From the NCBI GenBank assembly GCA_013400115.1, contig VXBP01003610.1:62001-126000 (forward strand): DNA of 64,000 nucleotides, written 5' to 3'. This document shows, in pieces, positions 1 to 11,304 of the stretch; position 1 is the first letter of the stretch, and every line of letters begins with the position of its first letter. The stretch comes from Rhinopomastus cyanomelas (Eukaryota > Chordata > Aves > Bucerotiformes > Rhinopomastidae). The notes below the pieces were generated by a model. It was not told the origin of the DNA. It saw nothing but the letters and a program-made list of their open reading frames with translations, and did no database searches. Made by a program: the position numbers and the translations under genes.

Positions 1-116
1 GAGTAGATCTAGCACTGGAGACTGAGTCTAGGAGTTAGGGAGATGCTGGGATGAGAGGTGGACTTGATGATCCTGGAGGTCCTTTCCAGCCATGATGATT
101 CTGTGATTCTCTGTTC
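1..116 (+). mobile_element. CR1 LINE, older family, 3' end only
   Basis: The 3' terminal part of an older CR1. It reads GGACTTGATGATCCTGGAGG, then CTTTCCAGCC and a decayed ATTCTGTG tail. The same tail type occurs in reverse at 9391 and 23663. Only the last ~75 bases align clearly; the element may begin outside the window. It is noncoding. Confidence 0.7.
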
Positions 117-251
117 CAGCATTAAGTTCAGTCTGATCTTGTTCCATTGCAATCAGCCTTCTGCACACCTCAGTCTTTGTGTATGTGACTGTTTCTAGAC
201 TCTTCTTCTTCAAGTACAACCAGATATACGCAGCAGAAAAGGATGACTCAT

Positions 252-479
252 TATGGGTGTAAGCATAGGAGGTTCCACATCGATATGAGAAGGAACTTGT
301 TCATGCTGAGGGTGACAGAGCTCTGGAATGGGCTGACCAGGGAGGTTCTGGAGTCTCCTTTTCTGGAGATCTTCAAAACCCACCTGGATATGTTTCTGTG
401 CAGCTTGATCTAGAGGACCTTGCTGTGGTGGGGGCATTGGACTAGATGATCTTTCGAGGTCCCTAATGTTCTGTGAAGA
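252..479 (+). mobile_element. CR1 LINE, young family, 5'-truncated
   Basis: The last ~230 bases of the dominant CR1 family here. It starts inside the end of ORF2, where decayed codons of the usual RRFHINMRRNFF stretch are visible, and runs through GGACTAGATGATCTTTCGAG to CTAATGTTCTGTGA. The step 'CCTTCCAATC' before the tail is deleted compared with other copies. Broken and noncoding. Confidence 0.9.
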
Positions 480-566
480 TGTGTCATTTATGGTCTTTCA
501 AAATGATCCTAAATTTGTCAAGCAACGACAACAAAATAAGGTAGGAATAACTACAGAGAGGTACAA

Positions 567-930
567 TGTAGAAGTTATCCTGTGTGTGTAGACCCTTTGA
601 CTGAGGCAGAAAGGTTTGACCTTGTCCAGATTAAAGTGTGCCCTTGAGAGCAAGGAGTCAGAGATATCCGGAGAATGTGAACGACTGACTGCACTAGGAG
701 GAACTTTGTGTAGAGATGGAACAATGGGTGTATGTAGCTGAACACCCATGACCACTGGTTTATATATGTGTTGTACCAATAAATAAGGACACGAGTGCAG
801 AAAGGGTGTAAAAAGAACGAGCTGTGCTGAATAAACTACTACTGCTTGCACATCAGCTTGTACTCTGTGTCGCTTGTCTGTCTCAACAACAACGCCCACG
901 AACACTCGAGGGATAACTTGCTGTGAATGT
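567..930 (+). mobile_element. Probable solo LTR of an endogenous retrovirus, with a possible stub of internal sequence
   Basis: The order of signals is that of a retroviral LTR: a TG start near 567, TATATA at 761-766, AATAAA at 778-783 and again at 830-835, then a T/C-rich U5-like stretch ending near TCTCAACA (about 885). The following bases ACGCCCACGAACACTCGAGG loosely resemble a primer-binding site plus its flank. ACAA occurs on both sides of the candidate LTR, which could be a short target-site duplication. No gag, pol or env sequence follows, so it would be a solo or truncated LTR. I do not recognise the family, and the 5' edge could lie as far left as 482. An open minus-strand frame across it (498-956) has no recognisable product. 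Confidence 0.45.
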
Positions 931-1489
931 GCTGTGAGAAAAGGCCACATCCACACCTGGCTTTAGCTCAGCTCTGTGGCTGGATTGCCTGTTTCCACAT
1001 TACCTCCGCTAACGTCTTAATTAGGTGGTTTCTCCATGCTGCCATGACTTCATCCCTTCAGCGGGGACCGCCTGGCAGAGCTATGGCAGTTGACCTACTT
1101 TTTCAGCGCGTTCTTGATGGCTAGCACAGAACTTCTCAGGCACTCTGAATTATGAATATCTGTTTCAATCATGCTTCATATGTAAATGTGAAATATTTTA
1201 AATGGAATCCAATATTGTAAAACACGTCCCAACATCCCTTCCTGAGATCTCATTTGCATATTGGTCTCATCACTTGGAATAGTCTTAATAGTGCCACTTG
1301 TTGGAGAGCTCTGTGTATTGCAAGGTGCTTCAACCACGGCTTTCTAACAGCAAATTGCCTTTTCCTGGTGATAGGTGATTCCTGATTTCAAGCGCTGCGG
1401 GGAGAGGTGAAAGTTCTGCACAGAACAAGTGTTGTCGCAGCCTCAGCTTCAGTCCCGCTGGCGCCAAGAGCAGCGTGTTTGTGGATCTT
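931..1489. other. Unique sequence, no gene seen
   Basis: No repeat family or coding exon recognised. ATTTGCAT (POU octamer) lies at 1252-1259, but about two per window are expected by chance. Confidence 0.6.
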
Positions 1490-1550
1490 AGAGCCGTAGA
1501 ATAGTTTTGGCTGGAAGAGACCTTCAAGAGCATCACGGCCACCCTATGCA
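1490..1550 (-). mobile_element. Old CR1 3' end (CR1-Y-like)
   Basis: Read on the plus strand, it starts with the tail remnant CCGTAGAATAG, then TTTTGGCTGGAAGAGACCTT and AGAGCATCAC, the reverse complement of an old CR1 terminus. It is short and diverged, so subfamily assignment is tentative. Confidence 0.6.
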
Positions 1551-2480
1551 ACTTGATCTTCGTAAGGGTAATGCAGGAGTGAGAAAGGAAAAATAAGGAC
1601 AAATCTTGTGGGTTTTAACTGAGGAAATGGTAATTTCCTTCTGATTGTACCCTGTAGCATTTAGATGGAAAAGATGAGCTTTCCTGGAGAAGCCCGGGTC
1701 CCGCGTACAGATCTAAGTCATTATTGGTAATTAGAGACATATTCTCCTGGGCTGTGCAGGTACAATTCATGCGATTGCATCATTTTCTTTGCAGTGATTA
1801 AGAAATTCACAGTTGATTAACGATTATACTGCAGGCACCATATGTCTTTGCGCAACACGGATTCTAGCGCGCCCCAGGTACGTTTCCAGGAGCCCTGACA
1901 GCACGAACAGCGTGCCCTGAGTCAGGGGCTGTGATGGCTGTGAAGGAGACGTTGTCGCGGCGCGTGATATCAAAGAGCCACAGTGCAATGTCTCTGCAGC
2001 GTGGCTTGACATCACATCAAAAGCTTCACAAAGGAACATTTGCCATGCACACAGCGTCAGATCCCCGGCACGGTATGTTGAGACACTGCTGAGATATAAT
2101 ATGTGAAATATATTGAAGTATTAACAAAGCCTTGTTGCCGGGACTGAAATTACAGTGTCGGGTAGCAAGGCAGAAAAAAAATGGCAGGCACTGACCTTTA
2201 AAAAACCAGATGCAGATAACATAATAGAAAGGGAATTTGAGGAGCTGTTGACTTTGCAGGTCAAGAAATCAAGGGTCAGGAATCATTAAGGTTTGCACGT
2301 TGTGTCTGAAACGTGTTCTGTGGTCCCAAAGTCAAAAGGCAGGGTCTTCCCTACTTTTCTCTTTTTCAAAGAAAGGGAAGTAACTGCCTGGGTCTGCTTG
2401 CTGTGGTTGCTGGGCTTTGGTTTGGTGGATAGTAATTTGGGAAGAGTAATTGGAACACCGGTGCCAGACAGACAGGATAA
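1551..2480. other. Unique sequence with a CpG-rich patch
   Basis: No repeat recognised. About 1840-2060 is locally GC- and CpG-rich (for example GTCGCGGCGCGTGAT near 1951) with short open frames on the minus strand. No splice-site pair or known protein could be matched, so no gene is called. Confidence 0.5.
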
Positions 2481-2620
2481 ATCACAGAATGTTAGGGGTT
2501 GGAAGGGACCTCCAAAGATCATCTAGTCCAATCCCCCTGACACAGCAGGATCACCCGGATAAAGTCAAAGAGGAACACATCCAGGTGGGTCTTAAACATC
2601 TCCAGAGAAGGAGACTCAGC
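2481..2620 (-). mobile_element. CR1 LINE 3' fragment, young family
   Basis: Plus-strand reading begins ATCACAGAATGTTAGGGGTT, runs through GATCATCTAGTCCAATCCCC and the AGGAACACATCCAGG segment, and ends at GAGAAGGAGACTC. About 140 bases of the 3' end, 5'-truncated, noncoding. Confidence 0.9.
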
Positions 2621-3585
2621 TTAAAGATTATTCTTTCCATTGGTTCTACAGGTCAAAATTTGTCAGCCCCAGAGCAAACACAATCCTAACAGTCTTCTGG
2701 TGTATTGTAGTGCCGTGAGAGACAGTCCTAATACAGTGCAAGAGGTGAAGGCTTTGTTCTTGCCCATTTTCTCTTCAAATCAGTGCTGCTTACTGAAACC
2801 TTCATCAGCTCTATTACTGATTTCAGTTTGGGGGGTTTTTTATGTCCATTATTATTTACAGTTTAGCAGTTTTGAATTTGCATTTAGAATTGTATTTTCA
2901 AATATAATGCAAAGCTGTTTTTTAGCATTCTAAAGGTCAAATCTGGCAAATTCCCTGATTCTGCAGGTCAGGATGATCCCAGAGTCTGCCTCCAAAAGCA
3001 GAGATATCCACAATGACATATTTAAACCTCAGTTCATATTCCCCTATCACTAAGAATCAGCGCAGGCAAATCAGCTCCAAAGTCGTTTGAGGGCAATTGT
3101 GGACAAAGCTCAACCTTGTTTTTGCTCAGCTTGTTTGAAAGCCTTGCAATCCTTTCTCTTTTTCCCCACAACCCTCTGTCTTTACTGTTCTCCAGAAAAG
3201 GAAAAAGATCCGCAGCAGACCATGAGAGTGTGGAGAAAGCATCTGCCTTGGCAAGACCATCCTCTTACAAATGAAGGAAAGAAGGCTGGAAAAAAGCTCC
3301 TTTCTCTTGAGTGCTGCTGATGGAGGGAAAACATCTGGGACTGGCCAGCAAGGGGAGCACACAGAGGTTAATCCAGATGTGATGAACTGATGTTTATGCT
3401 CTTGGCAGTAAATATCAGGAGGGAGATTTTTCCATTCAAGAGCACGGAGATATTTCTGAGCAGTCTAGGTCCCAGGTCTGACGTGTCACAGGACACCAGT
3501 CATCTGTTAAGATTCAAAGTTATGTTTTGGGAAGGCAGAGAAATGGGTAAGAAATGGTTAAGAAACAACCCAACCCTGGGGAAAA
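2621..3585. other. Unique sequence, nothing recognised
   Basis: No repeat or exon seen. Short frames on both strands look like chance. Confidence 0.55.
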
Positions 3586-4172
3586 ATGACTATTTCTAAG
3601 GTGAAAGCAAAGATACTGAACGCCTTCTTTGCCTCTGTCTATACTTGTGGGGGCTGTCTTGATATCAAGCCCCAGACTACTGAGGCTCCAGAGGAAGTTA
3701 AGACAAGAGAGGAGCTTGCCTTGGTTGATGAGGACTGGGTTAGGGATAAGTTGAGCAAGCTGGATGTGCACAAATCCCTGGGCCTAGATGGGATGCACCA
3801 GGAGGGTCATTAGGGACAGTCAGCATGGCTTCACCAAGGGGAGGTCATGCTTGACCAACATGATAGCCTTTGATGAGGGCATAACCAGGTGGATGGATGA
3901 TGGCAGAACAGTGGATGTGGTTTATCTTGACTTCAGTAAAGCATTTGACACGGTCTCCCACAGCATCCCTGCAGCCAAACTGAGGCAGCATGGACTGGAT
4001 GATTGGGTAGTGAAATGGATCGTGAACTGGCTCCAGGATAGAAGCCAGAGAGTAGTGGTCCATGGGACAGAGTCTGGTTGGAGTCCTGTATCTAATGGAA
4101 TCCCCCAAGGGTCGGTACTGGGACCGGTCCTGTTCAATCTATTCATTAATGACTTGGATGAGGGATCAGAGA
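3586..4172 (+). mobile_element. CR1 ORF2 reverse-transcriptase fragment, internally deleted, without a 3' end
   Basis: Decayed piece of the CR1 ORF2 polyprotein, which in intact elements carries endonuclease and reverse transcriptase for target-primed retrotransposition. 3586-3813 encodes the endonuclease-RT linker and the start of RT, with LNAFFASV and GLDGMH. At about 3800 the sequence jumps by roughly 90 codons and the frame shifts by one. The next frame (from about 3800) shows QHGFTKGRSCLTN, motif A VVYLDFSKAFDTV with its catalytic Asp, and motif B GIPQGSVLGP. Similarity stops after FINDLDEG at about 4172, before the motif C aspartates, the C-terminal part and the CR1 3' UTR. The following codons do not resemble CR1. 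It cannot be active. Lack of the 3' end is unusual for a LINE insertion and points to a later deletion or rearrangement. Confidence 0.88.
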
Positions 4173-5120
4173 CCACTGTCAGCAGTTCTGAGAGGGGGTT
4201 GGAGTGCTTCAGTACCACACTGAAGGCTTTGGCTTTTGCAGGGGCAGTTGCTCCAATTCTACCTAAAGAACTTGGGACCCCAAAGAATCCCTTGATTTCC
4301 ATTCACATCACTTACAATAATTTGACTAATTTACTAATTGCATCCATTGCTTGTGCTTTTTCCAAAGAGACTGCAGGATGTTCTTTCACTTTAAGCAAGG
4401 ACTAGGTGAGAAGACCTAATTCTGTAGACTGCTTTTGCCATGCAGGATTGACAAGCATCACTGATGTATTTTTTTGATTAATATGTAGTGCTGCTGAAGT
4501 GTTAGCACTGAAGACAGAGGTCAGGTCTGTTATTTTTCCATCACAGAGGTGGAAGCAGAGCACATTGGCTTGTGATGTGTGTGTGATTATTACTGGGTTT
4601 TTATTTTTGTAGCTGTGGCAAATAATTGTGACCTCTGATTACTGGGGTGATTTAAAACTGCTCTTCGCTGTGTTAACTTGAAGTTGTGAACTACAAAGCT
4701 TTGCTGTGAATAGCATACGAGTAGAAAAGAGACTCTGTTGGAACTTGCTATTATGTTTGAAGCTGGTGGAAAGTAGAGATTGAAAAGACTCACTAGTTCG
4801 GTGAATGAATTCATTGCCCATGCAAGGCAGAAACTCCTTGGGCAGTGATAGCCTTCCTCTGTTTCTCAGGAGAAAGGAAACATGTTGAGATGCTTCTGGA
4901 GAAACACTTTGACACAATGCAACCCGTTAGGACAACCAATGTTGTGACCTGCTCTGCCATCGTGGTAATTTTTGCATCAGATTTACAGTGTCAGTTGCAG
5001 AATGACTAAAAAAATTGAAGCTTCATGTGGAACGAAGATGATTTATTGTGTATTTCCCTTTCTTATGCTGAAAGGAAAAGCTGCTCTGTAGCTGTTGCTG
5101 TTCTTCTTTTCTCTGAAGAA
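4173..5120. other. Unique sequence, nothing recognised
   Basis: The frame entering from the CR1 fragment stays open to 4405 but no longer resembles ORF2. The rest holds no repeat or exon I can identify. Confidence 0.5.
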
Positions 5121-5210
5121 TCACTGAACATTAGGGATTGGAAGGCACCTTGAAAGATCATCTAGTCCAATCCCCCCACCGCAGCAGGATCCCCTAGGAT
5201 CACACAATCA
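5121..5210 (-). mobile_element. CR1 3' end, young family
   Basis: Plus-strand text TCACTGAACATTAGGGATTG is followed by GATCATCTAGTCCAATCCCC. About 90 bases of terminus only. Confidence 0.88.
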
Positions 5211-5270
5211 GAATCATAGAATAATTAGGGATCGGAAGGGACCTCTAGAATTGTCAGTTTAGTCTAACTG
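5211..5270 (-). mobile_element. Second CR1 3' end abutting the previous one
   Basis: GAATCATAGAATAATTAGGG then ATCGGAAGGGACCTC and TAGTCTAACTG. This is a separate, more diverged terminus placed tail-to-head behind 5121-5210. It may be the older target into whose tail region the other inserted. Confidence 0.7.
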
Positions 5271-5374
5271 TAAGTGTTGTGAAAACATAAGTGAAACACA
5301 AGGTTGGAAATATGATTCTGTATTTAAATATAAGTCTAACAAAACATTTTCAAACAACTGGTAAAATTCAGTAA

Positions 5375-5896
5375 CTCTGCTCTGCCCTGATGAGATCACT
5401 TCTGGACTATTGTGTCCAGTTCTGAGCCCCTCAGTTCAAGAGGGATGTGGAGCTGCTGGAGGGAGTCCAGCGTAGGGCAACGAGGGTGATGAAGGAGGTG
5501 GAGCACCTCCCTTATGAGGAGAGGCTGAGGGAGCTGGGGCTCTTGAGTTTGGAGAAGAGGAGACTGAGGGGTGACCTCATTAATGTCTATAAATATGTGA
5601 AGGGTGGGTGTCAGGAGGATGGAGCCAGGCTCTGCTCAATGTCATCTAGTGATAGGACGAGGGACAATGGGTGCGAACTGGAACATAGGAGGTTCCACAT
5701 TAATATCAGAAAGATCAGAGCACTGGAACAGTCTGCCCAGGGCAGTTGTGGAGTCTCTTTTCACTGGAGATGTTTAAAACCCACCTGGATGTGTTCGTGT
5801 GTGACTTGGTCTGGGTGATCCTGCTGTGTCAGGGGGATTGGACTAGATGATCTTTCGAGGTCCCTTCCAATCCCTAATGATTCTATGAGTCTAGGA
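5375..5896 (+). mobile_element. CR1 LINE 3' half-kilobase with ORF2 C-terminus, broken
   Basis: The ORF2 C-terminal region plus 3' UTR. The readable frame from 5447 shows ELLEGVQRRATRVMKEVEHL, YEERLRELGLLSLEKRRLRG and LINVYKYVKGGCQEDGARL. It loses frame near 5710, where the usual NFFPVRVTEHWNRLP block is shortened, and ends in unrelated codons at 5818. The 3' UTR reads GGGGGATTGGACTAGATGAT to a short ATTCTATG tail. It is a pseudogene fragment. With the minus-strand termini at 5121-5270 it forms an inverted pair about 100 bases apart. Confidence 0.92.
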
Positions 5897-6984
5897 TTCT
5901 TCAAGTGAAAGTTTGAAAGCAGTAGGCAAGGAAATGAAAACGTAGTGATATCTGGTGCTTACCCCAGAAAACAAAGCATTAAAAACATTTTAAACATTAA
6001 AAAAGGACAAAATAAAGAAGGACAGTAAAGAACGACAAGCAAAGTTGATGAGAATAAATTGCAGTGATCTAATAATTGAACTGAACTGAATTTAACTGGT
6101 CACGCCGGCAAAGAAGCTTTTTTCAAATTGTTGATGGACTTCCATAGAAAGTCGTTAGTTCCTCAAAGCAATAGACTCGCTAGCTGCAATCTGTGTGTGT
6201 GGCACAGCCTACTTTTGTCTTTAGCTTATGAAATTTGGTCTAGTTTGTCATGACTACTTTCTTTGTTAAAAGGTAAAATGCACATTGGGCAAATGTTCGG
6301 TGGCAATTTGCATTAAAAGTGATGACAAAGAGCAATTAATTCCTCATTATTATGCAGTGAAATGCTACTTTGCTCCTAAGTGGCTGTAGAGGAGGGGTTT
6401 TCTCTGTGTGTAAATCTGTTGTGGCATTGTTCTAAAAATAGTACTTAAGAGCCTTCTGCACTCTTTATAAATCAAGGTCTTTGACACTCCATTCGGTTCT
6501 CCACAGAGAGCTTTTTCTCACACACGCTGAACACTACAAGTCTCGCCCGGAATGTTCATCACAATAACAAGCATCAGAATTTTGCTAGATAAAGCAAGAT
6601 AGGGGAATTTAATATTTTGTCAAATTAGATCTCTATCCTTTTTATCTGGAGATCAGTATTCAAAGTGCAGTCGGATCACACACAAATAGAAACATATTCC
6701 TACCACACACAGCTAGTCTGTACAGAACAAAGAGTCGAGATATCATTTTCTATGAAGGCTTGATTCTGAGCACAGATTTCATTACTGGCTCACCATAGGA
6801 TAATGAAATTCCTTCAGGGCAAAGATGAGGCACATCAAAGAGGCAGTGTGGAGAGGCAGACTGTGTTAGTGCATGCTCTGTCACCTGCAGTACTGGTCCT
6901 TGCCTGCCTTTAATTTGTAAGGAAATGCTAGTCATTCGAGCCCTTGTTTTGGACCGTCTGATATTTATATGCATACGTGCCTAC
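5897..6984. other. AT-rich unique sequence
   Basis: No repeat or exon recognised. About 6270-6380 looks like constrained noncoding DNA by composition, with ATTTGCAT at 6306-6313 beside TAAT-rich words; see findings. Confidence 0.45.
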
Positions 6985-7003
6985 CTGTGTGTGTGTGTGT
7001 AAG
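6985..7003. repeat. Short (TG)n microsatellite
   Basis: About eight uninterrupted TG/GT units. It lies just upstream of a CR1 tail. Confidence 0.85.
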
Positions 7004-7011
7004 CACACGCT

Positions 7012-7082
7012 GGCAGGATCACAGGATCACAGAACATCAGGGATTGGGAAGGACCTCAGAAGATCGTCTAGTCCAATCTGCA
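7012..7082 (-). mobile_element. CR1 3' terminus, about 70 bases
   Basis: Tail repeats GGATCACAGGATCACAGAAC, then CAGGGATTGGGAAGGACCTC and GATCGTCTAGTCCAATC. Extremely 5'-truncated. Confidence 0.85.
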
Positions 7083-9390
7083 TTTTTCAAAACACAAAAC
7101 CTTCCTCGAGTTGGGTGACTCCTGAAATGGAATACAGGAGATAATTAATTCCCTGCTAGCAGAAGTGACCCATGCGGCTCCGACAGCATCCCTGCCTTCA
7201 GTAAATAGCTGCTGCCTGCGCCGTGCAGATAAATCACCCTTCACGCAACTTTGCCTTTTTATTTCGGCAGCAATTCAGAGTGATTTTAGTGCTTATGGAA
7301 ATGAGGGGCCAGTGTTCCGCAAGACCAGGAGCTGCTCGAGACTTGAATGGCCAAAGCTTTCCCACAAAGCTTTGCCAAGGTTGGAACAAAAGGGTTGCCC
7401 CACAGAAACACATCACGGGTCTATCTGGTGCAGCATCCTGCCTCTGGCAGCGGGCAGTAACTGATGCTTCAGAGCAAATCAAAACCACAGCAAGCACCCA
7501 GCTAATTATGAGGTGCTCTGCATAGAGGAAAAAAAGGTTGATCCTGACTCACAAGAGAGCAGTTTATGCCCTGAAGCATGAGGGTTGATTTCCCTCGTAT
7601 CCGTTTGCTTAACTCACACAGTTGCAAATAGTGTTTATGCTTAAAAGAGTTTCTAATCCTTTCTTGGATCCTCATCAACAATCTGCCTCAATAACCTGAG
7701 TTACCAGGAAGTTCTTGGGGCTGAGCACACGGTGTGTGGAAGCTTTGTGCTAGTTTGGGGAAAGTTTTCCAGCCTTGGCCTAACACCTACTGCCCTGAGG
7801 ATCAGAGCTAATTGTCTAGATGAGAAAAACCCAAGCTACCACTCCCTTCCCCTTGAGTCCTCCCTAACTGAAGCAGTTAATTCTTTCCCACTCCCCACTT
7901 GCAAAATGATGGCTTTGAGTAGATTTCTTTGGCTGGCACAGGGCAGTGGCTCCCACTTTCTATTCTTCTAGGAGGTTTGGATGGGTTTCTTTGCGTGTCT
8001 GTGTCTCACCTCAGCACCAGAGAGGTCTGGCTACACGCAGGGGATGCTGCCTGGCCATGCTGCCTCCCGCTGTTGCAAAGGAGAGGGCAGTGAGGGAACA
8101 CTGCAGAGGTTCATGGAAGGTGGCACTGGTGCCAGTCTCTTTCTGCCCTTCCAGCATTTCCTCATGAAGCAGCAGGAGCTTCACTTCAACTGCTCTGTGA
8201 AAACATGCAGTAGCTGTGAGACTTCCTCTCCTTCCCAGCGTACTCAAGACTTTCTGCTCTTCTGGGCAAGAACGAAAGCAGCGTTTCCAAATCATCCTTT
8301 GATCACCTTGAGCATCATCGCAGAGTGACCCTGGCTTCATTCCAGCCAAGCAATGATCCTCCCTGTGCTCTCCACACTGAGCGTGGGCTTCCATGCACAT
8401 CACAACAAGCTTTCAACCTGGAGCTTGGAACTTAAGCAATACCAGAAGGTAGAGGAGATCCAAGAAAGACTAAGGGACCTAAAGGTGTGACATTGAGAGG
8501 TGTCTCCTAAACAAAGTGTGTCCATACTCCGTGGGTTTTCATCTCAAACCTTTGCCTTTGCAGCCTAAGGCTGTCATTGCTGCACAGGTGTCTCAGTTTT
8601 GATGGCAGCAAGCAGGCTGGTCTTTCCAGACCTCAGAGACACTGCTGCCATCCCATCCTTACCTCTGGCTGTATTTTCCCATCTCTTCCCCACCACTTGC
8701 CCCTCGGGCAGGCACTGATGCTTGTTTGACCTTGCAGAAAGTGGGTTCAGGAGTTGAAGGGGCTGCACATTTCTTTGCAGTATTAGTTTTCTGCCAGTTT
8801 ACCTTCCTGAACTGGATGAAATCAGACAACACTGGTACAAAGGAAGGAGAGGAATTAAGAGATTGGACCCTCAGCCTCAGGAGTTTGGTAAAGCGGCACC
8901 TTTGCCCCAGCTTTATGTCTCACATGAAGGTGCTCTGCCTGCTCAGTGCTTCCCTTTGTTGAGGCTCATGTGTATCTGCTGTGGGGCAGAACCTCTGCCT
9001 TTGAGCAAGGGGCAGTGCTATAAGTCCAGGGAGGAGCAGCAGGTTGGTGAGGTGGTGAAGGGGACAAAGGAGTCAGGCAGTGGGGTCAGTCTGTGAAGAA
9101 AATGTTATGAGCCCAGTAGCTGAGAGACAGGAGTCTCTGGAGCCCTGTGAGCCCCTTTTGTGTGAAGCAGAGGCACCAGGCGAGTTAGAAGGGCAGTAAG
9201 GTCTGGGCACAAGTAGCCTGTGTGAGCAGTGAGGATGGACTTAAGTGTATTTTACTGGATAAGACCCATTTCTCTTCATGCTTTCACCACACCACGCCTA
9301 ATGACACCTAATGACATCAGCTGCCCCAGGATCAGTTCAGCAGCTGCTCCAGCTATAGCCAACAGAACAAAACCCAAATCAGAGCTTGTT
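7083..9390. other. Unique sequence, no gene seen
   Basis: No transposon recognised. Overlapping open frames up to 130 codons on both strands near 8.0-8.4 kb have no domain, no shared splice signals and mutually exclusive strands, so none is called. Confidence 0.55.
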
Positions 9391-9486
9391 TAGAATAATA
9401 GAATCCTTGTGGCTGCAAAGGACCTCCAGGATCATCAAGTCCAGCCCTCATTTCAAAATGTCCCTAAACCCTAGACCATGATCTTC
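9391..9486 (-). mobile_element. Old CR1 3' end
   Basis: TAGAATAATAGAATCC, then GGACCTCCAGGATCATCAAG and CCTAGACCATGATCTT. Same terminus type as 23663 and, inverted, 1-116. Diverged. Confidence 0.72.
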
Positions 9487-10319
9487 ACAGAGTGGGTACA
9501 GTCTGCCAAATCCAGGGTCCTGGAACTCCCTGCGGTGTGTCGGTCTGTCTGCCTAAGCACGGCTCACGCGATTGTGTTTGTGAAGTGTCGCTACCTGCAT
9601 CTAGGGAAAGGTGGGAGGGATGTGGATGCCTTCTGCAAGCTCCACTGAAACCACCAAGGGAGGAGAATGCCATTTCATGTCAAGGAGCTGTTATTTCACC
9701 GACGTGCATGTTACGTCGCATTCTTCAGAGGACATCTCACAAGCCTGGGGTGCGTACACGTGAGCTCCTGAAGTCGCTCGCCATCTTCCATCATTTACGC
9801 TGCCCTTCAGTCTTAGCAGCGTGCATAAACTTCAGTGACACGTTGTCACTCCTCTCTAAATCACTGTGAAAGATTGTCCGAGGAACAGCACTGAACCCAG
9901 GGCATTCCACAGTCCGCCTGCTGCGCTTTCCAGAGCGGGCTCCGAGGTGGCAGGATGACACAGCAGAGAGAAAATCACAGCCAGCATGATGAGAAATAAT
10001 GTCCCCAATAGAAATAAGAAATTAAAACAGATACCGTGTCAGCATGAACTTTGGCACGGCTGTTCAGCCTAACGCTGTCTTCTTGGGGCTGGCAGAGTCA
10101 AGGAGAACCCAGCTTTCCTGAAGGCAAGTGTTCCTTCTTTTCTCCAGGCAGCCTCTTCATAAAAACCTCCTGATGAGCAAACAGATGTTGTAATAGGAAT
10201 GGGAAGACATGGGAGCTAACCTTTAAGTCACCAGAGGTTTAGCATTTACCATCGTCAGGCAGGACCGTACCGAGATTATTGGTTTTCTATCGCTTAATCC
10301 ATTTATAAGTCAGCGTACT
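9487..10319. other. Unique sequence, nothing recognised
   Basis: A 125-codon plus-strand frame (9492-9869) opposes a shorter minus-strand one. Neither shows a known domain. Confidence 0.5.
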
Positions 10320-10430
10320 AATCCACGGTTTGTCATCTGACCCACTGCTCTGCTGTGAGGAGCTCTGTCAAAAGCATTTAAAAACCCACTGACACTTCCC
10401 ACTTCCTTAATTTGCCAGGACTTTCTTGCA
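10320..10430 (-). mobile_element. Possible ancient CR1-like RT remnant
   Basis: The minus-strand translation contains GFLNAFDRAPHS, which recalls RT motif A of CR1/L3-type LINEs (aromatic-x-KAFDxVPH). No flanking RT motifs or 3' tail can be aligned. A protein search against LINE RTs would decide. Confidence 0.3.
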
Positions 10431-11304
10431 GGCTTGAGGGGAGAGAGCCGCAGCCCAGCCAGCCCCACCTTGCACCCCCACATCTGTGGCTGCACACAGC
10501 GAGCACCCTCAGCCCTGGGGTCCGTGTTGCCTTCTGTCATTTCTGACTCACTTTTGGGACAGGAACACTCTTCAGTCGTGGGAAACAGCCTGGTTGTTCA
10601 AACCTGCATCGCAGGCGCTTGCCAGTCACTCTGTTCTGAAGTTTAACTCTGGATTCTTTTAACTTCGTTAGCTCGGGTTGTCTCAGTTTGCTGCAGCACC
10701 TCTTCTTCAGAAACGTTTATCTTCATAATATCACACTCATCATTTCCATACATTTCCAAATCCCCCACTACAGTGGAGACAAACGTAAATAATAAATTCA
10801 GCATCTTGAAAATGTCTTAATCCTTGTTAATTGCATCCTTAATTCCTTAATGACCTGGAGGGCCTACAGAGACACTAGCGCAGCTTTATTTATGTTTGAA
10901 TAATTACGTATTGTTTATCTTCATATCTCTGGCTATTCGCTCCCTCTCTTCCCTCTGATTTACTATCTATTTACAGTTTGCTTGTGACTTGTGCTGAGCT
11001 GGTTTGGGCAGAATGTCTAACATGTCTGTGTGAAAGTCCCCCTGTTCTCTCAAGTTCTCTCAATGTCTCTCAAGTTCACAGCAGCACATTCTTCTTCCAC
11101 TACAGCAAGCACTGCCTTGGAAGAGCTTTTAAGGCTCTGGGATTTCTTATAATGGTTGTCCTGCCTTGTTTCAGTGTGATAACAGAGTGTGATGATGTAA
11201 TGCAGTGAGTCATTTGGTTTTATAAATATTAGCATTAATGATTACATTAGTCGGGAGAACAGCTCTAAGACTGCTGGACATTTTCATCCCATCAGCTGCA
11301 CTTG
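10431..11304. other. Unique AT-rich sequence
   Basis: No repeat or exon seen. About 10780-10950 is rich in TAAT and TTTAT words, as in many vertebrate conserved noncoding elements, but conservation cannot be judged from one sequence. Confidence 0.45.

Noticed and set aside
498..956. 152-codon minus-strand frame
   Set aside because: Antisense to the LTR-like element; no domain and no splice support.
8011..8403. 130-codon minus-strand frame overlapping a 115-codon plus-strand frame
   Set aside because: Opposing frames in unique DNA with no motif; length expected by chance.
10320..10540. Host coding exon at the FLNAFDRAPHS frame
   Set aside because: The only likeness is to LINE RT motif A; reported instead as a low-confidence LINE remnant.
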